From NCBI RefSeq assembly GCF_026341855.1, contig NZ_JAPENW010000001.1, positions 4,207,001-4,271,000 on the forward strand: 64,000 nucleotides of DNA, read 5' to 3'. This DNA is from Streptomyces sp. NBC_00568 (GTDB lineage: Bacteria; Actinomycetota; Actinomycetes; Streptomycetales; Streptomycetaceae). Below are positions 47,142 through 56,838 of this stretch, in pieces. How positions within the stretch are numbered: position 1 is the first letter of the stretch; each line of letters starts with the position of its first letter. The position numbers and the translations under genes were made by a program. A model generated the notes under the pieces. The model had not been told where the DNA came from. It searched no databases and worked only from the letters and a program-made list of their open reading frames with translations.

Positions 47142-48758
<1,617 letters not shown>

Positions 48759-48795
48759 CCTGCGGTCCCCTCACCAGTGGTCGACCAGTTAATGA

Positions 48796-48833
48796 GCGTT
48801 AACGCATTTCCTTCAGGTTAACGACCGCTAACC
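48796..48833. promoter_or_regulatory. Paired palindromes between accD1 and divergent tetR
   Basis: GCGTTAACGC (48796-48805) is a perfect palindrome. GGTTAACGACCGCTAACC (48816-48833) is an 18-bp palindrome with two mismatched pairs, sharing the GTTAACG half-site. They lie 38 and 58 bp before accD1 and just before the TetR start, fitting auto- and cross-regulation by the TetR product. Confidence 0.6.
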
Positions 48834-48854
48834 TCCCTGTCTAGAATTGTTTTC

Positions 48855-49535
48855 ATGGCCACCAGAACCGACGCCCCCACCCGCCGTGAGCAGATCCTCA
48901 AGGAAGCCGCCCGGCTCTTCGCCGAGCGCGGCTTCCACGGTGTGGGAGTGGATGAGATAGGAGCGGCGGTCGGCATCAGCGGCCCCGGGCTCTACCGGCA
49001 CTTCGCCGGCAAGGACGCGATGCTCGCCGAGCTGCTGGTGGGGATCAGCGGGCAGCTGCTCACGGGCGGCAAGCGCAGGGTGGCGGAGGCCGGCGGAGGC
49101 GCGGAGGCCCTCCTCGACTCGCTCATCGAGGGGCACATCGACTTCGCGCTCGACGACCGCCCCCTGATCACCCTGCACGACCGCGAGCTGGACCGCCTCC
49201 GGGACAGTGACCGCAAGCTCGTGCGGCAGCTCCAGCGGCAGTACGTCGAGCTGTGGGTGGAGGTGGTCCGTGAGGTGTACCCGGAGCTGACGGAGCCGGC
49301 CGCCCGGTCGGCCGTGCACTCGGTCTTCGGCCTGCTGAACTCGACCCCTCACCTGGGGCGGCCGGGCGCGCTCCCGGGGCGCGCGGGGACCGCCGAGCTG
49401 CTGCACCGGATGGCGCGGGGGGCCTTCGGTGCGGCGGCCGTGGCTCCCGGGGCGGCAGTCGTGGCCCCTGAGACTCCCGTGGTTCCCGGGGTGGCAGTCG
49501 TGACCCCTGAGGCTCCCGCGGCTCCCGGGGCGTGA
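48855..49535 (+). CDS. TetR-family regulator of the leucine-degradation operon (inferred)
   Basis: 226-aa regulator. The helix-turn-helix is LFAERGFHGVGVDEIGAAVGISGPGLYRHFAGKDAM (~22-57). The ligand domain resembles TetR proteins sensing acyl-CoA in Streptomyces. The C-terminal ~30 residues are a degenerate repeat (VVAPETPVVPG, VVTPEAPAAPG) that is probably disordered. It is divergent from accD1, with shared palindromes, so the operon is the likely target. Confidence 0.9.
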   Translation: MATRTDAPTRREQILKEAARLFAERGFHGVGVDEIGAAVGISGPGLYRHFAGKDAMLAELLVGISGQLLTGGKRRVAEAGGGAEALLDSLIEGHIDFALDDRPLITLHDRELDRLRDSDRKLVRQLQRQYVELWVEVVREVYPELTEPAARSAVHSVFGLLNSTPHLGRPGALPGRAGTAELLHRMARGAFGAAAVAPGAAVVAPETPVVPGVAVVTPEAPAAPGA

Positions 49536-49599
49536 CGAGCGTCTCGGGGGGCGACCTCTGGACGGCGCTCGTGACCGGCGGGTAACCTCGTATCTGAGC

Positions 49600-49607
49600 A
49601 AGCGCTT
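49600..49607. promoter_or_regulatory. Candidate acyl-CoA regulator half-palindrome AAGCGCTT
   Basis: TGAGCAAGCGCTTAGA surrounds the palindrome AAGCGCTT 37 bp before the acyl-CoA dehydrogenase start. Similar CAAGCGCTTG cores are operators of KstR2/FadR-like TetR repressors in actinomycetes; the match is partial. Confidence 0.35.
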
Positions 49608-49643
49608 AGAAATGACCCAGGCAATCAGGCGGAGGTGGCGGCG

Positions 49644-50801
49644 GTGCGCCGTACTGTGTTCAACGAGGACCACGAGGCGTTCCGGGAGACCCTGCGCGCC
49701 TTCATCGAGGCCGAGGTCGTCCCGGTCTACGACGAGTGGTTCGCGGCCGGCCAGGCGCCGCGCGACTTCTACTACAAGCTCGCCGAGCTCGGCGTCTTCG
49801 GCATCCGCGTCGACGAGGAGTTCGGCGGCGCCGGCATCGACTCGTACAAGTTCGAAGCCGTGATGTACGAGGAGACCTCGCGCGCGGGTGTCCAGTTCGG
49901 CGGCTCCGGTGTGCACGTGCTGCTCGGCCTGCCCTACATCAAGTCGCTCGCCACCGACGAGCAGAAGAAGCGCTTCCTGCCGAAGTTCGTCAGCGGCGAG
50001 GAGATGTGGGCCCTCGCGATGACCGAGCCGGGCACCGGCTCCGACCTCGCGGGCATGAAGACCACCGCCAAGCTCTCCGAGGACGGCACGCACTACGTCC
50101 TCAACGGCTCCAAGACCTTCATCACCGGTGGCGTCCACGCCGACCGCGTGATCGTCTGCGCCCGCACCTCCGCGCCCACCGCCGAGGACCGCCGCTTCGG
50201 CATCTCCCTCTTCGCCGTGGACACCAAGGCCGAGGGCTACTCCATCGGCCGCAAGCTGGACAAGCTCGGCCTGAAGACCTCCGACACCGCCGAGCTGGCG
50301 TTCGTCGACGTGAAGGTGCCCGTCGAGGACCTGCTCGGCGAGGAGAACAAGGGCTTCTACTACCTCGGCCACAACCTCGCCTCCGAGCGCTGGGGCATCG
50401 CCTTCGGCGCCTACGCGCAGGCCAAGGCCGCCGTCCGGTTCGCCAAGGAGTACGTCCAGGAGCGCACCGTCTTCGGCAAGACCGTCGCGTCCTTCCAGAA
50501 CACCAAGTTCGAGCTGGCCGCCTGCCAGGCCGAGGTGGACGCGGCCGAGGCCGTCGCCGACCGCGCCCTGGAGGCCCTCGACGCCGGTGAGCTGACCCCG
50601 GCCGAGGCCGCCAGCGCCAAGCTGTTCTGCACCGAGGTCGCGCACCGCGTCATCGACCGCTGCCTCCAGCTGCACGGCGGCTACGGCTTCATGAACGAGT
50701 ACCCGATCGCCCGCCTGTACGCGGACAACCGTGTCAACCGCATCTACGGCGGTACCAGCGAGATCATGAAGACGATCATCGCCAAGGACATGGGCCTGTA
50801 A
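49644..50801 (+). CDS. Acyl-CoA dehydrogenase, long-chain-type active site
   Basis: 385-aa FAD acyl-CoA dehydrogenase. MTEPGTGSDLAGMKTTA, VFGKTVASFQNTKF and LHGGYGFMNEYPIARLYAD are family signatures. The position that is Glu in short-chain enzymes is Gly here (IYGGTSEIMK), as in long-chain and isovaleryl types, whose base lies on helix G; Glu in NLASERWGIA is the candidate. GGAGG at 49631-49635 is 8 nt before GTG 49644, preferred over GTG 49635, which overlaps it. Convergent with nothing and followed by a thioesterase on the same strand. Confidence 0.93.
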   Translation: MRRTVFNEDHEAFRETLRAFIEAEVVPVYDEWFAAGQAPRDFYYKLAELGVFGIRVDEEFGGAGIDSYKFEAVMYEETSRAGVQFGGSGVHVLLGLPYIKSLATDEQKKRFLPKFVSGEEMWALAMTEPGTGSDLAGMKTTAKLSEDGTHYVLNGSKTFITGGVHADRVIVCARTSAPTAEDRRFGISLFAVDTKAEGYSIGRKLDKLGLKTSDTAELAFVDVKVPVEDLLGEENKGFYYLGHNLASERWGIAFGAYAQAKAAVRFAKEYVQERTVFGKTVASFQNTKFELAACQAEVDAAEAVADRALEALDAGELTPAEAASAKLFCTEVAHRVIDRCLQLHGGYGFMNEYPIARLYADNRVNRIYGGTSEIMKTIIAKDMGL

Positions 50802-50835
50802 GGTCCGCGAAAAGACTGCACGGTACAACTGCCCC

Positions 50836-51708
50836 ATGAGTGAGGCACTTGAGTCTCTCCTCGATCTGCTCGACATCGAGCGGATCGAGGAGAACATCTT
50901 CCGCGGTCAGTCCCGGTCCGCCGTCGTTCCGCGCGTCTTCGGCGGACAGGTGGCGGCGCAGGCACTGGTCGCCGCCGGGCGCACGGTCCCCGAGGACCGG
51001 CTCGCCCACTCCCTGCACGCGTACTTCTTGCGGATCGGTGACCCCGGAGCACCCATCGTGTACTCCGTGGACCGCATCCGCGACGGCCGCTCCTTCACCA
51101 CCCGCCGGGTGGTCGCGGTCCAGCACGGACAGCCGATCTTCCATCTCTCCGCGTCCTTCCAGACGTACGAGGAGGGCATGGAGCACCAGGCCCCGATGCC
51201 GCCCGCGCCCGACCCGGAGACCCTGCCCACGGCCGCCGAACTGCTTCCCCGGTACGCCGAGGTCCTCTCCGACCCCGTCGTCGTGGAACGCATCCTGGAG
51301 GCCCGCGAGTCCGTCGACCTGCGCTATGTCGACGCGCCGCCGTACGGCACCGTCGGCGAGGTCCGCGAGCCGCGCTCCCAGGTGTGGTTCCGCACCAACG
51401 GCAAGCTCGCGGACGACCCCCTGCTGCACGTCGTCCTCGCGACGTACGTCTCGGACATGACGCTCCTCGACTCCATCCTGCTCGCCCACGGGCGCGGCGG
51501 CTGGGTGACCGGCGACGTCGTCGGGGCCTCGCTCGACCACGCGATGTGGTTCCACCGCCCGTTCCGCGCCGACGAATGGCTGCTCTACGACCAGGAGTCG
51601 CCGTCGGCCTCGGGCGGCCGCGGCCTCGGCCAGGCCCGGATCTACACCCAGGACGGCAGGCTGGCCATCTCGGTGATCCAGGAAGGTGTGGTCCGCGTCC
51701 CGCGGTAG
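50836..51708 (+). CDS. tesB: Acyl-CoA thioesterase II
   Basis: 290-aa double-hotdog thioesterase hydrolysing medium- and long-chain acyl-CoA. VPRVFGGQVAAQALVAAGRTV is the first hotdog helix; SLDHAMWFHRPFRADEWLLYDQESPSASGGRGLGQARIYTQDG carries the catalytic Asp, Ser/Thr and Gln region of TesB. It lies 34 bp downstream of the acyl-CoA dehydrogenase and is probably co-transcribed, suggesting turnover of the same acyl-CoA pool. Confidence 0.94.
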   Translation: MSEALESLLDLLDIERIEENIFRGQSRSAVVPRVFGGQVAAQALVAAGRTVPEDRLAHSLHAYFLRIGDPGAPIVYSVDRIRDGRSFTTRRVVAVQHGQPIFHLSASFQTYEEGMEHQAPMPPAPDPETLPTAAELLPRYAEVLSDPVVVERILEARESVDLRYVDAPPYGTVGEVREPRSQVWFRTNGKLADDPLLHVVLATYVSDMTLLDSILLAHGRGGWVTGDVVGASLDHAMWFHRPFRADEWLLYDQESPSASGGRGLGQARIYTQDGRLAISVIQEGVVRVPR

Positions 51709-51734
51709 ACGGCCTTCCTCGGTAAGACTGAGGC

Positions 51735-52703
51735 ATGACCGACACAGCGCAGGACGGCGGCGGCGAGAGCGTCTTCACGGTGATCGTCGCCGCCGTCGCC
51801 AATCTCGGGATCGCCCTCGCCAAGGCGGTCGCCGGTGTCATCAGCGGATCCAGCGCCATGCTGTCGGAGGCCGCCCACTCCGTCGCCGACACCGTCACGG
51901 AGCTGCTCCTGCTCACCGCGCTCAAACGCAGCGAGAAACCGGCCGACGAGGACCATCCGCTGGGCTACGGCCCCGAGCGCTACATCTGGGCCCTGCTCGC
52001 GGCCGTCGCCACCTTCGTCGGCGGCGCCGTCTTCTCGATCTACGACGGCATCCACACCCTGGTGGCGGGCGAGGAGCTCGGCGACCCGCTCGTGTCGTAC
52101 ATCGTGCTGGCCGTCGCCTTCGTCCTGGAGGGCTTCTCCCTGCGGACGGGGCTGCGGCAGGCACGCGGCGAGGCCGCCCGCGTCGACGCCTCCTTCAAGA
52201 CCTACCTCCGGCGCACGCCCGACACCGCCGTGAAGGCCGTCGTCATGGAGGACTCGGCGGCCCTGGTCGGACTGGTCCTCGCGGCGGGCGGCCTGCTCGG
52301 CGGACAGCTCACCGGATCGGGCGTCTGGGACGGCGTCGCCTCGCTGCTCATCGGGCTCCTGCTGCTCTACGTCGCCTGGGTGCTGGGCCGTTCCAACGCG
52401 GAGCTGCTGATCGGACGGCCGCTGCCCAAGCCGATGCGGGAGCGGATCAGGGCGGAGCTGCTGGCGCTGGAGCACGTGGAGGCCGTACTGGAGCTGATCA
52501 CGCTCATGCAGGGACCGCGCGAGGCGCTCATCGCCGCCAAGGTCGACTTCCGGGACGCCTCGACCGCGGCCCAGATCGAGTGGGCCTGCGAACAGGCCGA
52601 GGACCGGCTCCGGGCGGTGTTCCCCTCGGTGAGCAGGGTGTATCTGGACCCGACGCCTGGGTACGCCCAGCGGCGGTCCGAGGGGCTGAACCCCTGGCCG
52701 TGA
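51735..52703 (+). CDS. Cation diffusion facilitator-type transporter
   Basis: 322-aa membrane protein with six helices. SSAMLSEAAHSVADTVTELLLL (TM2) and VMEDSAALVGLVLAAGG (TM5) hold the HxxxD- and DxxxA-type metal-site motifs of CDF exporters, here with DxxxA in TM5 rather than HxxxD. HPLGYGPERY is the conserved TM2-3 loop. The C-terminal cytoplasmic domain is metallochaperone-like. The gene starts 26 bp after tesB. The metal is unknown; zinc, iron or manganese are usual. Confidence 0.9.
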   Translation: MTDTAQDGGGESVFTVIVAAVANLGIALAKAVAGVISGSSAMLSEAAHSVADTVTELLLLTALKRSEKPADEDHPLGYGPERYIWALLAAVATFVGGAVFSIYDGIHTLVAGEELGDPLVSYIVLAVAFVLEGFSLRTGLRQARGEAARVDASFKTYLRRTPDTAVKAVVMEDSAALVGLVLAAGGLLGGQLTGSGVWDGVASLLIGLLLLYVAWVLGRSNAELLIGRPLPKPMRERIRAELLALEHVEAVLELITLMQGPREALIAAKVDFRDASTAAQIEWACEQAEDRLRAVFPSVSRVYLDPTPGYAQRRSEGLNPWP

Positions 52704-52746
52704 AAGGCGGTTGAGGCGGTCCGGCGGTGCGGGTTGGATGGCGGTC

Positions 52747-53424
52747 ATGACCCATACGGAAGAGTCGTGGAGCCGGCGCGGGACACGCGTCCGGGAAGTT
52801 TTCCTGGAGACCGCGGGCACCGTTGTCGGGCTGCTCGCCGAACCCGCCGTCGCCGCCGCCTGGGAAAAGCCCAGCGCGCTGCGGGACTTCAGTGTCCAGG
52901 GGCTGGCGGGGCACACCGTCTGGCCGGAACTCGCCCTGCCGGACCTGCTGGCGCGGCCGGTTCCGGTGGAACCGGTGGTGTCGCTGCGGGAGTACTACCT
53001 GGAGCGGGTGACCTGGCTCGACGCCGGTGTCGACGGCGCGGTCAGCGTCCGTATCCGGCGCGGCGGAGAGGCCACGGCGGCGGGCGGCCACGAGGTGCTC
53101 GTGGAACGGGCCCGGGAGGCCGTCGAACGGCTGCGGACCGAGCTGCACCGGACCCCCGCCGTACGGCCCGTCAGAATGCCGTCCTGGGGCGACTGGTCCC
53201 TCAACCTCGACGACTTCCTGATCACCCGGCTGATGGAACTCGTCGTGCACGCGGACGACTTGGCGTACAGCGTGGGCCTGCCGGCACCGGACTTCCCCGA
53301 GCGGGTGACCGCGCCGGTGGTCGACCTGCTCGCCCGCCTCGCGGTCCGGCGGCACGGGCCGCTCCAGGTGATCCGGGGACTCGCACGCGCCGAACGCGCC
53401 CCCGGATCGATCGCCGGGATCTAG
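52747..53424 (+). CDS. DinB/maleylpyruvate isomerase-family (mycothiol-dependent type) protein
   Basis: 225-aa protein of the four-helix DinB superfamily with a maleylpyruvate isomerase N-terminal type core: WEKPSALRDFSVQGLAGHTVWPEL, then RLMELVVHADDLAYSVGLP, supplying possible metal-binding His residues. Actinomycete members use mycothiol. The ATG at 52747 has GGATGG upstream; an ATG at 52738 is possible. The TAG stop at 53422-53424 is formed by one genomic T and the first two bases of a MITE-like element, so the original C terminus may have been longer. Confidence 0.8.
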   Translation: MTHTEESWSRRGTRVREVFLETAGTVVGLLAEPAVAAAWEKPSALRDFSVQGLAGHTVWPELALPDLLARPVPVEPVVSLREYYLERVTWLDAGVDGAVSVRIRRGGEATAAGGHEVLVERAREAVERLRTELHRTPAVRPVRMPSWGDWSLNLDDFLITRLMELVVHADDLAYSVGLPAPDFPERVTAPVVDLLARLAVRRHGPLQVIRGLARAERAPGSIAGI

Positions 53425-53637
53425 GACCTGTCCGGTCGATCACGGAGGAGACGCGGGGTGTGGCACGCCCTCCCCCAAGCTCTTCGAGCAGGGGGGACCG
53501 CCAGCGGCGTTGTCGTCGGTCGACGACGCTCCGCGTCGCCTCCCTCCTCCGCCTTGCAGCTGCACGCACCCAACCCGCTCACCGGCACCGACCAGCCGCC
53601 GTCGGTGTCCTCCACCGTGATCGACCGGACAGGTCCT
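53423..53637. mobile_element. MITE-like non-coding element with 23-bp perfect terminal inverted repeats
   Basis: The left end (53423-53445, beginning AGGACCTGTCCGGTCGATCA) is the exact reverse complement of the right end (53615-53637). The 169-bp interior has no gene but a hairpin, CCCCC-aaGCTCttcGAGCa-GGGGG at about 53472-53496. No clear target duplication is seen. Such non-autonomous elements need a transposase in trans. The interior CCCTCCCCCAAGCTC...GGGGGGACC motif recurs in Streptomyces intergenic regions (from memory). Confidence 0.75.
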
Positions 53638-53652
53638 GGGCGACGCCGGGGC

Positions 53653-54441
53653 TCAGGCCAGGCCCGCCGCGTCGAGCAGGTACGCCGTCATCGGGTCGTA
53701 GTGGCGCGGGCTGAGGACGTGGTCGTCGAGCGGGACCACGACCTGGAGCGTGCCCTCCGACTCGGCGAGGAAGAGGGCCGGGTCGTTGCAGTCGGCGTAG
53801 CCGACGGAGTCCAGACCGTGCCGGCCCGCGTAACCGGCCCAGCCGTGGTCGGCCACGACCAGATCGGGCAGCGCGCGCCCCTCGCGCTCCAGGCCGGTGA
53901 GGATCGCGCGCATCGGCTCGCCCGAGTGCGTGTGCCACAGGGTGGCACCGTGCTCCAGGACCGCCACGTCCGCGAACTGCATGACATAGCCCTCGTCCGT
54001 CTGCAGCCCGTCCGGGATCACCACGATCTCGCAGCCGGCGGCGCGCAGGGCGGCGGCCGTGGCACGGTGCACGTCCAGCAGACCGCCGGGGTGGCCGGTC
54101 GCGAACAGCACCCGCTGCCGGTCCTCGGCCGCCTTGCGCAGCCGGGCCGCGAGGCGGTCCAGCGCGTCCACGGTCAACTCGGGGTCGATGGTGTCCTGGC
54201 CGTACCGGTACTCCGGGTCGTCGTTGACGCCGACCCGCTCCGCCATCACCGCGAGCACGTCCTGCTCGTCGGTCCAGCGGTCGCCGAGTTCCAGGCCGAG
54301 CCACCAGTTGCGCTCGCCGTTCGCCAGCTTGCGGTAGTGGGAGAGGTTGTTCTCGCGGGGCGTGGCGACATCGCCCGCGATACGGGTCTTCACGAGATGG
54401 TCGACAAGTTCGGCGCGGCTGGGAGTCCCGGGTATCGGCAT
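53653..54441 (-). CDS. Conserved phosphatase-family protein
   Basis: 262-aa soluble protein. Streptomyces orthologs are annotated as phosphatase (PF15698-like), which I recall rather than derive. Motifs that stand out are RVLFATGHPGGLLDVHRA, LWHTHSGEP, DLVVADHGWAGYAG and VPLDDHVLSPRHYDPM, rich in His/Asp that could bind metal. No signal peptide. Its stop lies 16 bp from the MITE-like element. The ATG at 54441 is the only start near the conserved N terminus (IPGTPSRAELVDHLVKTRIAG). Confidence 0.75.
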   Translation of the reverse strand: MPIPGTPSRAELVDHLVKTRIAGDVATPRENNLSHYRKLANGERNWWLGLELGDRWTDEQDVLAVMAERVGVNDDPEYRYGQDTIDPELTVDALDRLAARLRKAAEDRQRVLFATGHPGGLLDVHRATAAALRAAGCEIVVIPDGLQTDEGYVMQFADVAVLEHGATLWHTHSGEPMRAILTGLEREGRALPDLVVADHGWAGYAGRHGLDSVGYADCNDPALFLAESEGTLQVVVPLDDHVLSPRHYDPMTAYLLDAAGLA

Positions 54442-54649
54442 ACGCCCATTGTGCCGGTGCGTTCCCGCCGAGGGCGCGGCTGTCCCGCTCGCTGGGATGT
54501 GCGTCACTCGGGTGTGCGGGACCCGGGGCGCGGCGGCGACGGCCGACGGGCGGTCGGCTCCGTGCCTGCCCCGCGCGGTCCGGCGGTCTCCGGCGGCACG
54601 GAGGCCGGGACCGGCACGTCGTCGCGGCGCCGGATCCCGGGTCTTTGGC

Positions 54650-56653
54650 TCAGTCGTCCCTGAGCGCGAACCACAACTCCATCCGTACGTCGGGGTCGTC
54701 GAGGTCCGTGCCCAGCAACGCCGCACAACGGGCGATGCGTTGGCGGACGGTGTTGCGGTGGACCGAGAGGGCCACCGCGGTGCGGTCCCAACTGCCGTGC
54801 AGGGAGAGCCAGGTGCGGAGGGTCTCGGTGAGGGCCGGGGTCCCGGCGACGGGAGCGAGGAGGGCGTGGGCGTGAGCCTCGGCGTCCTCCGAGGGGACGA
54901 GGTCCGCCAGCGCGGGCCGGTCGCCGTGGCGGACCAGGGGTGCCCGGGTCGCGCGGGCGCGGGCCAGCGCGCGGGCCGCCTGGGTGTCGGCGGCCGCCCA
55001 CGCGTGCGGGCCCGCGGGCGCGCTGACCCCGCAGGTCCAGCCCGGCTGCGGGGTGGGCTCGCGGTCGCCGGGGACGAGGACGCGGACGACGTCGCCGCTC
55101 ACGTCGACCAGCGCGGAGCCCAGCGCGGCCGCCAGCGCGGACGCGGTGACGGCGTCCGGGGCGGGGCCGTCCCCGGCGGGGCGCGCGTGCACGACCACCC
55201 ACCGCTCGCCGCCGAGAAGCGGTGCCACCGCTTCCGGCGCGGCCCCGAGCAGCAGCCGCACCAGGGCCGCCGACCGCGCGGCCCCGCTCCGGCTCTGGTG
55301 CTCCCCGGTGAGGAGGGAGAGCAGCACGGACGCGACGGAGGCGATCGTGTGGTCGCCGGGGTCGCGGCGCGGCGCGGCGACCCCGAGGACGAAGCCCTGG
55401 CCGCTGCCGAGGGCGTAGGCCGCGAGGTGGACGCCGCCCACGGTGTCGGTGGCGGAGGCGGGCGTGGGGCCCTCGGCGGCCCCGGGCCGCACGACACCGG
55501 CCAGCTCGGCGAGCACCTCCTCGGGAGGCGCGGGGACGGGGGGTGCGTCGAGGGGGGTACCGGCCGAGGTCGCTCCGGCCGAGGGCACCTCGAGGGAGGG
55601 TGTGCCGGGCGAGGGCGCCCCGGGCGAGGGCGCTCGGACCGAAGGAGCTCCGGGCGACGGTGTGCCGGGCGAGGGCGCTCCGACCGAAGGTGCTCCGGGC
55701 GAGGGCGCTCCGGGCGAGGGCGCTCCGGGCGAAGACGCTCCGGGCGAAGGTGCTCCGACCGAAGGCGCTCCGACCGAAGGCGCCCCGACCGAAGGCGCTC
55801 CGGGCGACGGTGTGCCGGGGGCGGGCGCCTCGGTCCGAGGCGCCGGGCCCGGGACGGTCCCGGACGCGGGTGTCCTGTCCGCGGGTCCCGCGAACGAGGG
55901 CGCTGATCCTGTCGGGTGCGCCGGGTGTGCCGGGTCCGTAGGGCTGCCGAGGTGCGCCGGGTGGGCCCGGGGCGCCGGCCGTGCCGTCTTCGGCCCGCCG
56001 GACGGCGGGATCCTTCCGGCCTGGGCCAGTTCCGTGCCCTCCGGGCCGTACAGCACGGCCCAGCCCCCCACCCGCCGGGCCAGCTGCCGGAGCACCGCCG
56101 GTACCGGATCGGGGCGGGCCGCGGCCGCCGCCAGGCTCTGCTGGGCCTCGGTCACCCGGCGGAGTTCGGCCAGCCGGGCCTGGGCCATGAGCTGCCACAC
56201 CGCGCGGGCGACCCCGGAGAACGTCGTCTGGGGCGGGACCTCCAGGAGGGGCAGCCCGTACGTGTCGCAGGCCGCGACGAGGGCGCGGGGGACCGTGTCG
56301 TGGACCGGGGCCAGACCGAATCCCAGCGCCGCGCCGCCCGCCGCGACGATGCGGGAGACATAGCCGTCGAAGTAGTCCGCCGAGCTCTCGGCCTCGTTCG
56401 GGCCGGGGGTGTCCCCGTCGGAGCGGGCCGCCTCGGGCACGTGGACCCCCGCCGTCAGCAGCAGCTCACCGCCCAGCAGATAGGGATAGAGGTCGGCCAT
56501 CTCCGACGTGTGCGCCCAGTGGATCACCGTGTCGGGCTCCGCCGGCCCGGCGATCAGGCGCAGGGCCAGGTCCTCGCGGGCGAGCAGCGCCGACAGCGGC
56601 ACCGGAGGCGTCGGTGGTACGGCCGGTGCGGACGGTGACTGTGGGTCCGGCAC
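54650..56653 (-). CDS. PucR-family regulator with 18-unit pentapeptide repeat
   Basis: 667-aa transcription factor. An N-terminal PucR/purine-catabolism domain (~15-150; HWAHTSEMADLYPYLLGGELLLTAG), a middle region, and the C-terminal PucR-type HTH (~610-660; TLRTWLSLHGSWDRTAVALSVHRNTVRQRIARCAALLG). Between them lies a run of 18 pentapeptides (PSPGA, PSVGA, PSPGT). GGAGGGA is 9 nt before GTG 56653; ATG 56671 in the same frame overlaps that site. It is divergent from the symporter and probably controls symporter, ureohydrolase and ThDP enzyme. Confidence 0.9.
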   Translation of the reverse strand: MPDPQSPSAPAVPPTPPVPLSALLAREDLALRLIAGPAEPDTVIHWAHTSEMADLYPYLLGGELLLTAGVHVPEAARSDGDTPGPNEAESSADYFDGYVSRIVAAGGAALGFGLAPVHDTVPRALVAACDTYGLPLLEVPPQTTFSGVARAVWQLMAQARLAELRRVTEAQQSLAAAAARPDPVPAVLRQLARRVGGWAVLYGPEGTELAQAGRIPPSGGPKTARPAPRAHPAHLGSPTDPAHPAHPTGSAPSFAGPADRTPASGTVPGPAPRTEAPAPGTPSPGAPSVGAPSVGAPSVGAPSPGASSPGAPSPGAPSPGAPSVGAPSPGTPSPGAPSVRAPSPGAPSPGTPSLEVPSAGATSAGTPLDAPPVPAPPEEVLAELAGVVRPGAAEGPTPASATDTVGGVHLAAYALGSGQGFVLGVAAPRRDPGDHTIASVASVLLSLLTGEHQSRSGAARSAALVRLLLGAAPEAVAPLLGGERWVVVHARPAGDGPAPDAVTASALAAALGSALVDVSGDVVRVLVPGDREPTPQPGWTCGVSAPAGPHAWAAADTQAARALARARATRAPLVRHGDRPALADLVPSEDAEAHAHALLAPVAGTPALTETLRTWLSLHGSWDRTAVALSVHRNTVRQRIARCAALLGTDLDDPDVRMELWFALRDD
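55556..55825 (-). repeat. 15-bp coding minisatellite, 18 units
   Basis: 270 bp made of 18 in-frame 15-bp units of the type GGCGAGGGCGCTCCG (plus strand) encode PSPGA/PSVGA variants inside the PucR gene. Units near the middle are near-identical; the ends are diverged (PSLEV, TSAGT), as expected for slippage growth from the centre. Confidence 0.95.
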
Positions 56654-56838
56654 GATGGACGATCCCTCCATCCCGTTCGGATCGAATGGATGAAACGTAC
56701 ACTTCGCAGTCGCTTTCCGGCCACCTAGTGTCGGTCCCGACCGGCAGCCGTGGGTACGGGCGGATGTCCCCGCGATCAGTTGCCGGCTCGTCCCCCACAT
56801 CCCCGCACGACACGCCACAGAGCACCCCGAGGAGACCC

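Noticed and set aside
53423..53637. Complete insertion sequence
   Set aside because: The interior is only 169 bp and encodes no transposase, so it can only be a non-autonomous element or a local inverted repeat.
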